Assembly: GCA_002633005.1 (NCBI GenBank)
Contig: NMRA01000019.1
Coordinates: forward strand, 710,343 to 774,342
Direction of reading: 5' to 3'
Length of the DNA stretch: 64,000 nt
From: Phoronis australis
Lineage: Eukaryota > Phoronida > Phoronidae
Both the position numbers and the translations under genes were made by a program. Position 1 is the first letter of the stretch. The number at the start of each line of letters is the position of its first letter. The notes beneath the pieces were generated by a model that did no database searches, was not told the origin of the DNA, and saw nothing but the letters and a program-made list of their open reading frames with translations. Shown here piece after piece: positions 11,701 through 26,700 of this stretch.

Positions 11701-14700
11701 AGATTAACTACAATTAGGTTGCAAGTGTCACCAGATAATTCCAATCACCACATCATAACTTGCTTTTGAAATTCCCACCCTATCCCTAATCCTCTCGTAC
11801 TATATTCATCAACTGTGGATAACGCAGAAACAAGACGAGCCATGTAACTTTCATTAAAATGTCAATTACTTAAAATTGCTTCTTGCTTTTTCAACATTTT
11901 TTATCAAAACACAAGAATCTTAAGCAATCTGTCCCCTCCTGAACCTCGAAACATTCTTGTAAGGATACGATTTTTCGTTTTTTTCCGTCTCAATTATGGT
12001 TGGATAAATGTACTTTTCTTTGAATGCGATTATTTCATCCTGTAAATAACAGAGAAAGACGTAAAACACAATGGTGAAGAGCAAGTAGTGTAATTAATAC
12101 ATTATTTATTAAAAGGTTCACTTGTTTTGTGAATCATAAAATTAACTTGTCTGTGTTCATATTGTTTCAATTATTGTTTGTGTTCATGTCGTTTCAACTA
12201 TTGTCTGTGTTCATGTCGTTTCAATTATTGTCTGTGTTCATGTCGTTTCAATTATTATCTGTGTTCATGTCGTTTCAATTATTGTCTGTGTTCATGTCAT
12301 TTCAATTATTGTCTGTGTTCATGACGTTTCAATTATTGTTTGTGTTCATGACATTTCAATTATTGTCTGTGTTCATGCCATTTTAATTATTATCTGTGTT
12401 CATGACGTTTCAATTATTGTCTGTGTTCATGTCGTTTCAATTATTGTCTGTGTTCATGACGTTTCAATATTGTTTGTGTTCATGACATTTCAATTACTGT
12501 CTGTGTTCATGTCGTTTTAATTATTATCTGTGTTCATGACATTTCAATTATTGTCTGTGTTCATGTCGTTTCAATTAATTGCCTGCCTTCATGCTGCATC
12601 CAGTCAACCAACAAAAGTTTACATTAGACAATAGAATAGAAACAAACCTCATACTCCGTCCAGTCAATAGGCTCATGAACACCATCACTGCCAAACTTTT
12701 TGTTATATTTGTCGTAGTGCAACTACAAAATAAAAGAAAACAAACTCTATAATTTAATGCAGTAACACTCTTTACAGAATAATGTACCCTCACTTATCAT
12801 GCTGTAACAGATAGTTGAAACATGGTCATTTTAGAGCAAGTTTGTTATACGTAGCATGCACAACAAGCAAATTGGTAAAATCTATTCTACACACATGTAG
12901 TGATTACATGGGCCAATTTTGAATTTCATTTCTGAATCATTCAAATTACTAAGACATGTATGACCCCGAGACTAAGCAACAGTCACCAAAACGGAAGTCA
13001 CCTGGTTCACCAAGACTGAACAAAACGTGCCAAGTTGGAAGCAATGTGAAGTCCACGTTGGTTTTGTTTTGTTTGGTGTGCAAGGCATTGTTCACAAGAA
13101 TTCTTTCCTTAGGGACAACTTGGTTGAACGCACGACACTTTTCATTGTTCACAGTCTTTATTCCATTACGTTCGTATCTTCAGAACTAAACTCTACTCTC
13201 AACTGAACATAGATAAAGTAACTGACCTAGCGACATAAATAAAAGACACACGATATTTCGAACTTGTTTCATTCTCAAGTGAAGATGAAATGACGCAGTA
13301 ATGCCACCACAGAGCATAAGTTGATGACACACACAGTGCAACACGGTGTGAAATACTGCAAAGAATGACTAATGAAGGGGGGTAACAGGAAAGTCACGCA
13401 AACAATGTCTTCGTTCAAACGTCAAGCAATGTTACATTGGTCAAACGGTTTGCAGTCTTTCCCATCGGTTACCTATGCATCTTCAAAATGGCGCCATCCA
13501 AGATCATTTTCTGCAATGTCACGAACGTAAAATCACCAAGAAATTGTGGAAAACATGTCAATTCACTACGTAGAGCACGGTGTGCTGCCATTGAAAATAT
13601 TAGAGTCCCTTTTAATTGCTTTTGAGAAGCCTGTTTTGAATGAGCAGCAAACAGGGTCGCGCCGCACGTTACACTTGTTTGTGTTAACCGTGTTTCCTCG
13701 TGAATATGAGTCCGTGTCCTGTGTATTTGGGTGCGTGGATCGTGTTTTGTGAGTCCGTTCCCATGTTTGTGAGTCAGTGGATGGTGTTTGCAGGTCCGTG
13801 AGTCGTGTTTATGAGTCCATTGACTGTGTAGTTTAGGTACCTTGTTATCGCTTGAATTCATTGTTTCGGCAGGCAAATTTACCAACTAAAGGTCCGTAGC
13901 AGGAGTTTGGGGTCTATTCGGAGATAAATTCGAAGTATTCTTCCGTGAAATATAGACTAAAGAACCTAGATCTGAGTTGTTTAGACTTGTGTTTTTGGAG
14001 TTCTAAACACATAAAACGCTTGTTATCCCAGCCAGTGGCTTGGAACCCAATCAGGCCAGGCACAGCCGGACTGACTCGTTATCCTGGCCAGTGGCTCCGA
14101 ACCCGATCAGGCAGGCCAGTAGCGGCCGCTGGCACTGGCATGAACACAACCAGTTTGAGTTGGAAACCTCCAGTCACCAAACGACTATAATAGTGAGCCA
14201 AAGAAATAATGTGCACGTAATTATTTACGTGAACTAGCCACGAAACTGAAAATCCACTTACTTGTCAGGGGCCGCAAAGTCAGGTTCCCCTTCCACAGAC
14301 CGTCAGGGCAAAGGTTGAACATTAACAATGATTTGAATAATGTATTTGTATTTCTAAATAAAGATTCCCCTAACATGAGGCCATAGCATAAAAAATCGAG
14401 TATTTGTTTCACAACAGCTTTCTGTCAGCAAACACTGAATTAGCATGCGCTCACACGGCCTCGGTGCACGGTCAATTACCTTTATTGCCGGCATCAAAAG
14501 CCGGTAACGCAGTGGTTTATTCATTGCTGGCTTCTCAACATTTGCACTCACGAATACTGCAAAGGCATTACAAATTGAATCTAATGAGACAGATTCAGTT
14601 TTATATAAGCATTGGTTAGGATGAGAATAATTCATTTTGAAACAGAGCGCAGAATACATGGCAACTCGCCCGGCACCAAGGCCGACTTAGTCAAGAGCTC

Positions 14701-17700
14701 ATCCGAGGAAGACTTAATAGGTCGGATCGTTAGGTTTCACAGGCTATCAGTTCGAACCGGAGTACACTGATCAAGAAATACTAGAGAGGCGCCGTGAACA
14801 TGCACAGACAACGGAACGTATGGATAGTTCTTTGGTAAGCCGGAATTCATCAGAAAAATCACAGTCGACGAAATGCTGGCCATAAACACGGAGATGTTTC
14901 ACGGCCTCATACTTGCTATTAACAGCGTACCTTTCATTCTTCACTACCGCGAGCCACTTCCTAAGCCTATCGGGCTCTCGAGGAAGTCGAAACAACGATA
15001 TACCCGCATTTTTTGCAGCTTCGTAGTTTGGAAAAGCGGGAACCATGCACCTCAATATAGCGGCATTAACCCTGCAGATGAACCACCGACATCAATGCGT
15101 CGTTTCTCACCTTCCTCACAGGTTGACACCACACCTCTCGGCAAGGTGGGGTCGACCGTATAAGAGGCGATGTGGATATAGACCGAATAAGACGGTAAAA
15201 AAGACTAATAAAATCGGGTGGCATTCGCCTTTAAATTTACTAAAAAGATGTGACCACATAATCCAATCAACAGCCAATTGGTATAAATCAAAAACTAAAT
15301 TTTACAGGCTTTCTGCTTTCAGAATTACTATTAACTTTTCTTGAGTTAAAATTAGTAGTTTTGAATGCATAGACTTGTCAGTAACATCCTGCATAATACT
15401 CTTTATTTGAACTAGAAACAGAGTGTTAAATAATGAATAAAACTGAAAAAAACATAGCTACAATTATACATTCTATCTTCTCTTATATACCTTTTCATAC
15501 TCACTTTTTCCAACATTAAACCTAGTCCAGGGGCTTTGGGTACATCAAACTGAAAGAGAATACAACATTCAAGGACTTCGTGTAATCCCAAGATCATATA
15601 CGAACAAAAATTATAGAATCTAAAAATTTCACAGAACATGCCAGGTTTTGAGTATACCATTTAAAATGGAAATCAACGTGTAAAACAACAGAATTATGTA
15701 GAGGCTGCAGTCTTAAAAGCAAACTGACTTGTACTTTTTCTGTAAAATTTTCAAACAAAAAATTCATTAAAAATGTATATCCACTGAAAGAAAAGACTGT
15801 GTCTAACCTTAGGTTCAGCGAAGGCTTTCTTTATGCTCTCCTCACAAGCCATTCCCCGTACGATAGCAATCACCATTCCTATAAATACGGCGGACATTTG
15901 CAATAACAAGTGAAGCACTACTAAGGCACACATCTAGCACAACATGTTGTGAAAAGTAACCAGTCATGACAGGTCCAATTGTACAGCCTGGTCTCAAGCA
16001 ATAACAAGCTGTTGTTTCTGTCCAAGTCCAATTGTACAGCCTGGTCTCAAGCAATAACAAGCTGTTGTTTCAGTCCAAGCCCAATTGTACAGCCTGGTCT
16101 CAAGCAATAACAAGCTGTTGTTTCTGCCCAAGCCCAATTGTACAGCCTGGTCTCAAGCAATAACAAGCTGTTGTTTCTGTCCAAGCCCAATTGTACAGCC
16201 TGGTCTCTCGAGCAATAACAAATACTTCGTTCTTTCTAAGACCACAAATCACCAATAATTTGACAAAAGAACAATATGAGGTCAATTCCATAATGATAAT
16301 AGGTCTAACACAAATAAAAGTTACTTTTTGTGATGAAAGGTTGGTTTATCGTTGCTTTGAGTGTTATTGTCCATTAAACTTATGTAGGACCTTATTGATG
16401 ACTCTGCGTATTTAGACAAATATCTACAAACTATAGATTTTTAACTCTGTTAGTAAAAGTAATAGTTTCTGAAAGTACAAAGCCTTTAGAGTTTCCTTTT
16501 CGACAGAACCAATCTGCCATAAATTGAGCCACATGACCATATTTTAAAAGCAACGATAAGCAATACAAAGAATGAATTAAATGGATGACATGAAACTGAT
16601 CCATATCTGTTCACAATTGTAAACTGAATCACAGACAGAAATAAAATTAAACCACATAATATAGCAAGCATTTTTGAGTCTGGCCAGCATGCCACCTGTG
16701 GCCACATCATATGACCTACTGAATATAAGTCTGAAAAAATTTCTGCCCCGCTGGGACTCGAACCCGGAAACTTAACTGTGCAGACACTCAAGTCCACTAA
16801 GTCATTGGGACCACTGGTCAAATACATATTTATATATTAAACCATACAGTAATATCTAGACCAACAGCAAATACAGGTATTGGCGCCCAAAAACATTACA
16901 GAACAAGCACGACAATTTGCTGCTAATGAGCAATCAGAGAGAATGAAATCATTTTAGCCGTGGTCCCTCAAAAATACTAGTCACTGCATCCACGTTCACC
17001 TATCATCTTCCTGATCTGGTGGAGCATAAAGCTTTGACCTTTGACCTGTATAACAACCCATTCCAAATTGTCTCGCTCAAACGGTTCACCGCATGTCATC
17101 TCAATGATATACCGTTTGGCACTAGCATCATCTGCTTTTCTGAAAATAACGCAAATATAGGCCATTACATGGCGAGGCTGCTACTTTCCGTGTTTAGCCC
17201 CCTAGTGGGACTTGGCAGAACTACCATCTGATGGAGACTAAGAGGGAGAAATCCTCCAAATCTTATGAGGGAAATAACTGCCACTGACAAGTCGTGTAAT
17301 TTTAATTATTTATCCAAATAATGAGCAGTAAACTTCAGTTACAAACTCCCAAAAGAAAAATGAAACTGTTCAACTTTGGTTAGGCTCGATGTCCGTCATC
17401 CCTATGCGGCACATTAGATCAAACCACGCATGTGAGCATTTTCAGTAGAACATTGCAGCACAACCATCACTGTATGTGTATTGGCTTGTAATTATGTACA
17501 GATCAAGCTGGCATCGGGGAATAAAATTATTTCGTTTTTGTTTAAAAAACAAACTATAGGGTGACTACCAATATTAAAACAGAATCACAACATATCTACC
17601 AAAAGAAAAATACAATACTTTTAAATAAAGATGAAACATATTTAGAAGCACTACATTTTTTTCACAAAAACGACAAATTATATCAAATGACCTATTCTTG

Positions 17701-20700
17701 TAAAATGACTTAGGCAAAAATTGGGGTGACGGCACCCTATATTAACAGAGGACCTGAAGGCAGCCAGAGAGTGGAGACCCCTTATATTAATAATGTGGAG
17801 TGTGGACCCCGCCAGAAGGCAGCCAATATGCAGGACCCACTATATTAAATAAATTGATAGGACTTCCACCACACTGTCATAATGTGATGTTTATATCACT
17901 CTAGTTGTCACGTTGCGTGCCATTTAACAAAATTAAGAATAACTTAAATTAATAAGACCTGCTCTGTACATCAACAAATGTAATAAATAAATAGTATTAC
18001 TTACTTTCCAGATGTGAAGTTGTGAAAGTTATGCGTTCCTTTATACAGAGACAGAAGTGAGTTCACCTTGTTCACAATCTCACGGCTCACCCTGAAGGCT
18101 TCCACCACATTCTGGAAGAGTAAAACAAGTACACTCACCAAACTAGACAACCTTGTCAGGCAACCACACATCTACTGAAAAATGACTACGCGTCTGAAGT
18201 TTTGAATACATTCTGTCAAAACTATTTCAATATCACTAGATATAATTTCCTTTGAACAGATTGTAAATTGACCTTTCGTCACAAAAAGAACTTTTGATTT
18301 AGAAAGCTTAGCATTATGAAATTGGTCTCACATTCTTTCTTTTGCCAAAATAAAATGTGATATCTGAGCTTGAAAAGAACGGACAGGTTGTTATTGCTTG
18401 ACACCAGACTCTACAAGTTAACAAGTCACGGAATGTCATTTTATTCAATAACCAAAAACCACATCTCAATTGTGTCAGGAAAAAGTTCAGACCATTTTTA
18501 TAGTACTAAGTGGTTACATCACAAGTTAGTTTTTTGGACTGAATGCGGGTTCATAGCCTCTTTAAATTTTTAATTTATTTTAATTTATTTTTAATTTCAA
18601 GTGTAATCTATTTTATTTTTATTGCTTCAGAAAATTGATCAAAATAAAACCTACGCACAGAAATTTTGAGTACGTCACACGTCAAAAACAAACCAAACCA
18701 ATTTCAAAAAGAATTTAAAGTCGTTTGTTAATTTTGTTTTTAATAAAAACATGTTCAACACATTTACCAACAGTACCTCGTTCAGGGACTGAGCAGTAAT
18801 TTATCATGAACCTACATAACACACTGGAGCTGGCAAGGAAAAAGCAACGTTACTGAAATATGAACAACTAACTTCGCTGGACATTAACCCACAAACCAAA
18901 ACATGGGAACTATTCACTTAAACCCAATATCCAATTAAACATATTCATGAAAATGCCATACAAAAATTTTGATGTAAGCATTTTGTACAACAATTTCAGC
19001 CTCAGGTCTTGAGTATCCACTTGAAAGCAGTTCAACCCTTCCATAACAGACCATTCACTGTTGACAAGTCATTAATCTGTCTTAAGGGCTACCTCATTGT
19101 AACAGAACATATCATACTCACTAGACCTTTACAAAATGAATAGATTATTCAATCACCATAAAGAAGGTTCCCTATTGGCTGGGTAGGTGTTAGGGTTGAA
19201 AACACTGGGACAGCCTGACCCACAGATGACAGCATAGTTGGATGAATACTCACATGAACTGGATGTGACAGGTATTGTCTGGGTTTTCAGCTATTTCAGA
19301 TGTACGTGAAAGTAAAGGCCTTTGCTTTGGAGAATCAGCAGGACAATTGGTGTTTTTTTAAAGTTAAGGAGATAGTGAATCTTTCAGTGAGTACACTGTG
19401 CTAAGTGGGACACTGTTCTCATACCTTTCAATAACATTAAAAGGCTATTCTAACCAATCTGAACATACACGGGTTTATGGCTACTAATCAAGAGTCTGTA
19501 AAGACATGATCATTTACTAACTAAAGGTGGTCAATACAGAATCATTTAACAATAAGTAGAACAGTTTTTGGTTTAACTACAAAGTTCACAGATCACAAAT
19601 ACAATGGAGTGGTGCATGAGGCATTGAGATCTACTCAACCTGTGCTAAAAATTTTTACTGTACTAAAGTATGTCTTCAGTGTAGATCATTTGAATGCTAA
19701 TGTTATAGGGCATACAACCAAGAAGATGTGAAGCGGAAATGAGACGATCAGAGCAGAAATCAGAGCAATGAGGAAATGAGGAACTGACATACGTGACAAG
19801 ACGCCAGGTAAATAAATTTTAAAAGATACCATAAGCTAGCTAGAACATTTAGTTTTAACTAATCAACTAAAATAGAATAAGAGTGTACTGTTTTAAATAA
19901 AAATAGATATTAAAAGACAAGATGTCTCACATCATGAGACAAATGGAATGCAACAGAAAAGACTACAAAACACAAATAAAGTAACTTTTCATGTCGTGCT
20001 ATTCGGCAAATGGTCTGGACTGAATACTCCCCAGTTCCATCGGGAGTTCTCAACAGCAACAACTCAAACATAGAACCAATGATTTGGATATTGTTGCAAT
20101 CAAACTTATATGTTTTTAGACACAAACACCTCAAGGTAAAAGATGCACGAGAGAAAAGAAAGATGATATTTATCATACTACAGAAAACTTGATCCGAGAA
20201 ATAACGACCAATAAGTGACAGTAACCTTTTCTTGGACCATACATCAGATTGACAATTTTGGTTTTTCAGAACCATGACTGCCCTACTCCCTTACCTGGTG
20301 GTGTTGGCTGGAGTATTCTACAGCTTCAAGAACACTGCAACAGCTTTGGATTGTTTACTGCTTAATGGCACCATTACATCTCAGCAACGTGACACAATAC
20401 TGGCCCAATACTGGACACCACAGATACAGAGTATTGCCATTGAGGGGTGCCAACCACCCATCAAGAATATTGAAAATCACGCTTTCACTTCATTAACAGA
20501 CATCAGAGTGTCAAGCTTAAGCATAAGGAACAACTCTGTGGAAAGTCTAGGCAAGGAAACCTTTGATGGTCTGATTAACATTACTAGATTGGATTTAAGT
20601 TTGAACGCCATAAGTTACATCGAAGGAGGAACCTTCAGACATCTTCCGAGACTTAAACATTTGTTCCTGCAACAAAACCTTCTCACAACTACATCATATG

Positions 20701-23700
20701 CAACATTTTATGGACTAACACAACTGCAACAGCTAGACCTCAACAACAACAGATTAAGAATATTAGGAATTGACACATTCTACCAGCCACGAAATTTGAT
20801 AGATCTTCGAATAGCCTTCAACAATATCCATTACATTCCACCGTCTTTGTTCTCAACTCTTGCAAAATTGAAAAGTTTGGAGATGAACCACAACAAATTG
20901 TCAGTAGTGTCTAATGTAGACTTTCATTCTCTCATGCAATTGCGATATCTTTTGCTACATAACAATGATATTGGAAGAATCGCAGAGAACACATTCTCCT
21001 ATCTACACAAACTTGAGCAAATCCATCTCAATAGTAATAAAATTCAAGAGATACGTTCCAGCACCTTTCATGGACTCAGTGCTTTGAAAGCTCTGTTCCT
21101 GCAGCATAATCAAATACACAGCATAGCAAAAGATGCTCTCAGAGAGATGACAAAACTGAAAAGACTCGATCTCAGCAGCAACTCACTAAGTGACCTCAGT
21201 CTCAGCATAGGTAGTCTCAAGAGTTTGCAACAGTTAGATATAAGTGAGCAAAATACAAACACTGACGTTGGTGGAGTTACAGTGGAGCCCACAAACAATG
21301 ATTTGAAAACAACCAGGTCAAACCCACCAACACCCAGAATTAATCCTGTGCAACAGACAGATGTGACAGCATCAGGAAGCACCATAGCCGTGATCATTGG
21401 CGCCACATGTGCAGTTCTGGCGGCCATTGTGTTGATGGTCACTATCTACTGTGTGTGTAAAGGTCTCTACTCCAGCTCAAAGCTGGTGGTCCAAACAAAG
21501 CACACCAAACGACCAATGGAGTACCTAGAGCACCCCATGTACCTACCAAAGGTGTCGTCCAATGGTTCTAATGGATCCTTGGATAACACCAATACATTCC
21601 AAGTTCAAAGGTCAAAGAAGGTGAACCATGTGACTAGTAACCCAGATAAGGTGGCAGTTGTAAGCGGAGTGCTACGGAGTAACAATAATAAGAGCGAAGA
21701 TTTAGAATATGGTTCAAGCGATATGCGCGTGGAGCAAATTGACGACAATTGCACTAAACAATTACATGACGCGAATGCATTTTATTATAATACAGCATTT
21801 GAGGGTGATGAAAAGCAGGACGACTCATTCAGTTTTCCCAAAGAGCAGGATTCACAAATGAGCGTAAAACTGTCGGATGATTATCAATTAGGCACATTAG
21901 ATATCGGTTCAAACAACACACTGGAAAAAAAGATGATGACTCGGCTACCAGGACAGGAACACATGGACGTAAGTCTTCCACCAGCACTGTTTGTGAGCGA
22001 AGACTCAATAGATGTCAAACTCAGTGAAGAAGATGAAGATGTGTCGCCGTACGCAATATTTAAGCCAAATACAGGAAGTGACCCGTCACTGGAAACTACA
22101 TCCTTATGAAAAGACATGAATACCAAATAAGCCAATATTACAAAAACAAGAAATTCTGTACAGTAGATACTAATTAAGTTGTCTTAAACATTGAATAATG
22201 TCAGAAACTTTTTTAAATTTTAGTTTGGCTATAAAAGTGGGGCCCGTTCCAAGAAAACTGACTTGTCTAATACAAATCTTAAATTTATGTCAAATTTTAA
22301 GATAAAACCCCAATTTGTCTTAAGTCCCTTCCAAGAAAGTGGTCGTAAGTTTGACGTTAAATTTCGGACTTAAGTTTTCGTTTTAAGTTCAACTAATTTG
22401 TTAGGTATGTCAGTTTTAAAGTTTAGAAGTTAACTAAAAACAAATCATAGACTTAAGTCAAAATTGAACTTAAGTCAGTTTCTTGGAATGGACCACCGTA
22501 CTAAATCTAAACAAATAGCTTATGGTTATTCTCCACTTACGCAGTGAAATTCTCTTTTATCTATTTCAAGCGTGGTTTACAGTGTGTTGATGTCATAAAA
22601 CAACATCATTTTGCATATTAATTACCATTAAGGGCATTATTTTCATCAGGCATTAAAAAATGGAAAAGGAAAATTTCAGAAATTGTTTTTGTGCAAAATA
22701 AGAGGTGAATTACAGCAATGATCTAGATTTCTTGACACGTCATCAAATTGACAAACATGGATAAAATAAATGAAAAAAGAATTGGGTCATCCCGGATCGC
22801 ACAGCGGCACAAGAATCTCGCAGTATTTACCCAAAATGCCGTAAACATTTGTCGGGCATATTTGTTGCCTCATTTTCGTGCCACTGGAGTTCAACATGAT
22901 ATTTGTTGTCCGATTCCGAAAGTCTTTCTCAGTTGCATTACTCTATTCGTCCTTCCAAGGCGAACGACGTATTACTGCTGTGCTTTGGCCTGCCACTCCA
23001 ATGCGAAAAAGTTTGAAAAACTGGACAAATACCCGTGGATGTGTTATCTGAAATTCTTCACCTTCCTGACATCAGCGAGACATGAAAATGTGCCCAATTT
23101 CTAAAACTAAATCATGCGCTTTCTCATTTCCTGGACAAAAGAGAGTTCTACCACTGTGCAATTCCGAACGGCCCTATTGTATTGTGATCGTTGCAAGACA
23201 CATATCCTCGAGTCACTTCTAAGAAGAATTTACACAAAATCTGTAGCAATCAGCAAGTTTGTTATCATAAATAAATTTAAAATACTGAACACAATCCTTA
23301 GCGGCTGCACTTTAAATAACAAAATTGTAGACAGCATTTATAGCACTGAAATATACGTTATACCATCAGGATATTTATAAAAAATCAAATGTCTTATAAA
23401 TCATTCCGATAAGTCGTTGATCACAACATGTCAGACTTGTTTAGAACTGATACTTTCTCACGCCCATGATTAGTGACCCATTAATGATCATAACAATATA
23501 CACATTACTGGGCCATTGTCATTGTAAGCTGAGATCAAGTCCGGTGAATTGTGCCAATGACAACCCACATTTTTACTGAATCTTGATTAGATGGAGGCAT
23601 AAACCTGAATTTCACTTCACAATAGAATGTTTGCATATTAAATGGATGTTACAGCGGATACCTGTCAACTAAAGGTGGTTCGGGTTAAGGTATTGTGTGG

Positions 23701-26700
23701 TTTAAATGAGTCACAAATACAAAATGCAACTTTCATAATTAAAAAGTGATTTTTAAATGCCATCTTCCTACAGGTCACACGTCTACAGTACAGTGTTTTC
23801 TACCCTAACAGCATGCTTCAGTATCTCCTACATTGGATATTAAGCCACTTTCTGTTTCTTAAAAGCAAATGTTCATGAGTTTGAGGTGACACCTGTTGTC
23901 CCATACCTAAGACTAAAGTCACAAACTTTGAATGAAGTTTCTGTTATTTTGTGACTTAACAACTCTTAAAATTTTTAATGTATCCCAAATTTTGTTTAAA
24001 AATTGAAATGAAGCCATTTTTCAGTCACACAAATATTAATTGATTTCTAAGAAATTTACAACACTGAAGTTATTATGTCCTCTCCATTAAAGCTAGATAA
24101 TGTTTGTAATACAGGTAGAGAAATGAACGATTATTAGAATTACATAATTATTCATATACACTGGGGGGAGTTCAAGGGGTGATGCCCACTGCTAAGTCTG
24201 ACTGGATTTCTGTGTTTAACCAGTGGTCACGACGACTCAGTGAACTATAGCATCAGCACTGTTGGCAGAAGGTCTCGGGTTCAAGTCCTGGTAGGGACCA
24301 AAATCTTTTCACTTAATATTCATTAGGTCACGTGATATGACCAGCCTGTGCTAAAATTTTCAAAAAAAGTTGCATCAACCCACTGCTTCTCGATCGTTAT
24401 TTAAACAACCATGAGCCATTTTGGCAATTCTGTTGTATTAGGAAATTTAGGAAATGTAAGACTTGCCATGATGACGTAGCACATGCAAGAAATCACGGTA
24501 ATCCAATTTATTACATTCATCAGTCTATTGTCTTCAACTAAGTAGAGTGATGCTGCAAAAATGTTTCAAGAACCAAATGTGTCACTATTCATCGTAGGCG
24601 TTAAAGCACTGGGTAGAAGTTAAGTTCAAGTGCCACAATATGGATGAATATGAAAGACAGTTTTGTCTTTCATATGGTACTGACACTTTTATGCATATTA
24701 ACAGCACTGTTCTCCGCAACTGAAAATTCAAATGTGTTAAAAGCAAAAACACCAACAAGTTTGCATACAACATACCACGGATGATGCTCTCTATAGTGCA
24801 AATAATGTACTGACTTGTAGTTGTACTATCTTAAATGTACTGACTACTTGGTCGTTATTCAATGGATTAAAGTGCTTAAAACCAGCAAAAATACCAAAAA
24901 ACAACCCCACCAGTCATTAGCTGTCAAATAAGAAAAACCTGCAAACACTATCTGGCAATATGTTAATCAGAAGATCTTGAGTTGTGAGCATTTATTGGCC
25001 AATCCATACAATGTAGACTAGGGACCACCAATCACAATGGTTATCCTCCATTGTGTTTAGTGTGAAAAGACGTCAGATACTGACGCTCATTTTCCCGAGG
25101 TTGATGACATAACAAAAGAATGGCGAGGCGTTGCATTGATAGTGGTTGTGACAACTCGGTATTTGACAACGCTGTGACTTTTTTCACATTGCTGCAGAAC
25201 ATAAGAGAATCATGGATATGGCACAAGTTTGTACAAGAAACTTGAATGTTGGTGGACATGACACACTGGTGCTACGTAAGTCACACTCATGTCCATAGAG
25301 CTCAGAAAATTTAAAGTCTCCTTTCTTCCATTTTCTCGTTTTTGGGATATTGACTTCACGGTTGTGACACGCAGTTCTATAAAGCAAGTTTAGTGATGCT
25401 GACAATGTAGTCATGTGTCAAAAGAATAATGGAGGTTTTGATCAGTTTAGGGCCGGTTGTTGTTAAATCTAATTCAAGGGGAAAAAAATTTTTAATGATG
25501 GTGATGCTCTACTTTTTCCATGCTGTTTGCTGCGTTTTCAAAGAGGTTGCGGGCCGGTCAAATATGTCGCAAGTGCTGGCAAACAGGCCATGGACAACAA
25601 AGAGCAGAATAAAAAAAAAACAATCCATAAAAATGGACAGAATGTGCATAGGAAGTACAGAAGAAACATAAATTGCTGAACAGCAGATGTCTGTGAGTGC
25701 CCAGCATATTTTAGAACTTAGTCAATCCAGCAACACTGGAAAGCAAATAATGATGCGCAGTAGCAGCTTACAAGACAAGTCATGAAATTGTCTTCACGAG
25801 TTTCACCAAAATTTTGAAAAAATCACAAGATAATGAGTTAATAACAAAGCAAGCAATAAGCTCAAACATCAGAGAAGAAAAACAAAAAATTCACTACACC
25901 ATGATAAACTCATCTAACATCTAATAGTTCTAAAATGTCTACAACTATGCCTCACTTAAAAGATACTTTTCTGAAAGTCGTCTCACTCAAAACTAAGAGA
26001 CTTTTAACTCGCAATGTGGTGACATATCCCGTGGCACTGGCTACCAGTGACCTTTATAGGACGAGGAGGCAATTAAAACACGTCATCGCATACAATGTAA
26101 AGGATCTTTTCACAAACTTGTCCCCCTATGCCAACCATTTCCTGTTACACCAAGGTGACCATAAAAGTCACCAGCCCCATGTGATTAGCCTTCATTTCTT
26201 ACTGAAAGTCTCCCGTTCGTGCACCCCTTGAGAGACAAGAGCAACGCGGAGCGTTGAAATGCGCCCACAATTGCACCGCATACGGTATCCTTCTAGGGTT
26301 GTTAATTGGTACCATAAAGTGGCCAGTAGAGGGCATACTTTGCAAAATGGAAAGGCATGGTCATTGTCTCCTCAATAGGCTAGGGGCAAAATGTGAGTAA
26401 TCTTCATAATACAAGCACATCCTATACACCAGTTGCTTAAAGCACCACAGAAACATAGAATTAAAAACAAATTTACCAACATACGAGATTAGCACAGCAT
26501 TAGAATGCCAGAAACAAATTTCTACTTGGAACTTTTCCTTCANTTAAAAATTGAAATGAAGCCATTTTTCAGTCACACAAATATTAATTGATTTCTAAGA
26601 AATTTAAAACACTGAAGTTATTATGTCCTCTCCGTTAAAGCTAGATAATGTTTGTAATACAGGTAGAGAAATGAACGATTATTAGAATTACATAATTATT

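Noticed and set aside
12129-12386. 85-codon frame with a 9-residue repeat (+)
   Set aside because: It is produced by the 27-bp minisatellite in a PUS1 intron.
13469-13885. His/Thr-rich open frame (-)
   Set aside because: It stems from a loose tandem repeat of GTGAGTC-type units within a PUS1 intron.
15491-15504. Extension of PUS1 exon 9 to a GTATAT donor
   Set aside because: It leaves phase 2, which breaks the next exon. The GTGAGT donor at 15503-15504 keeps frame and gives the expected protein.
16735-16815. Functional tRNA gene
   Set aside because: A B box is present but the acceptor stem does not pair, and the sequence continues into a SINE tail shared by other copies.
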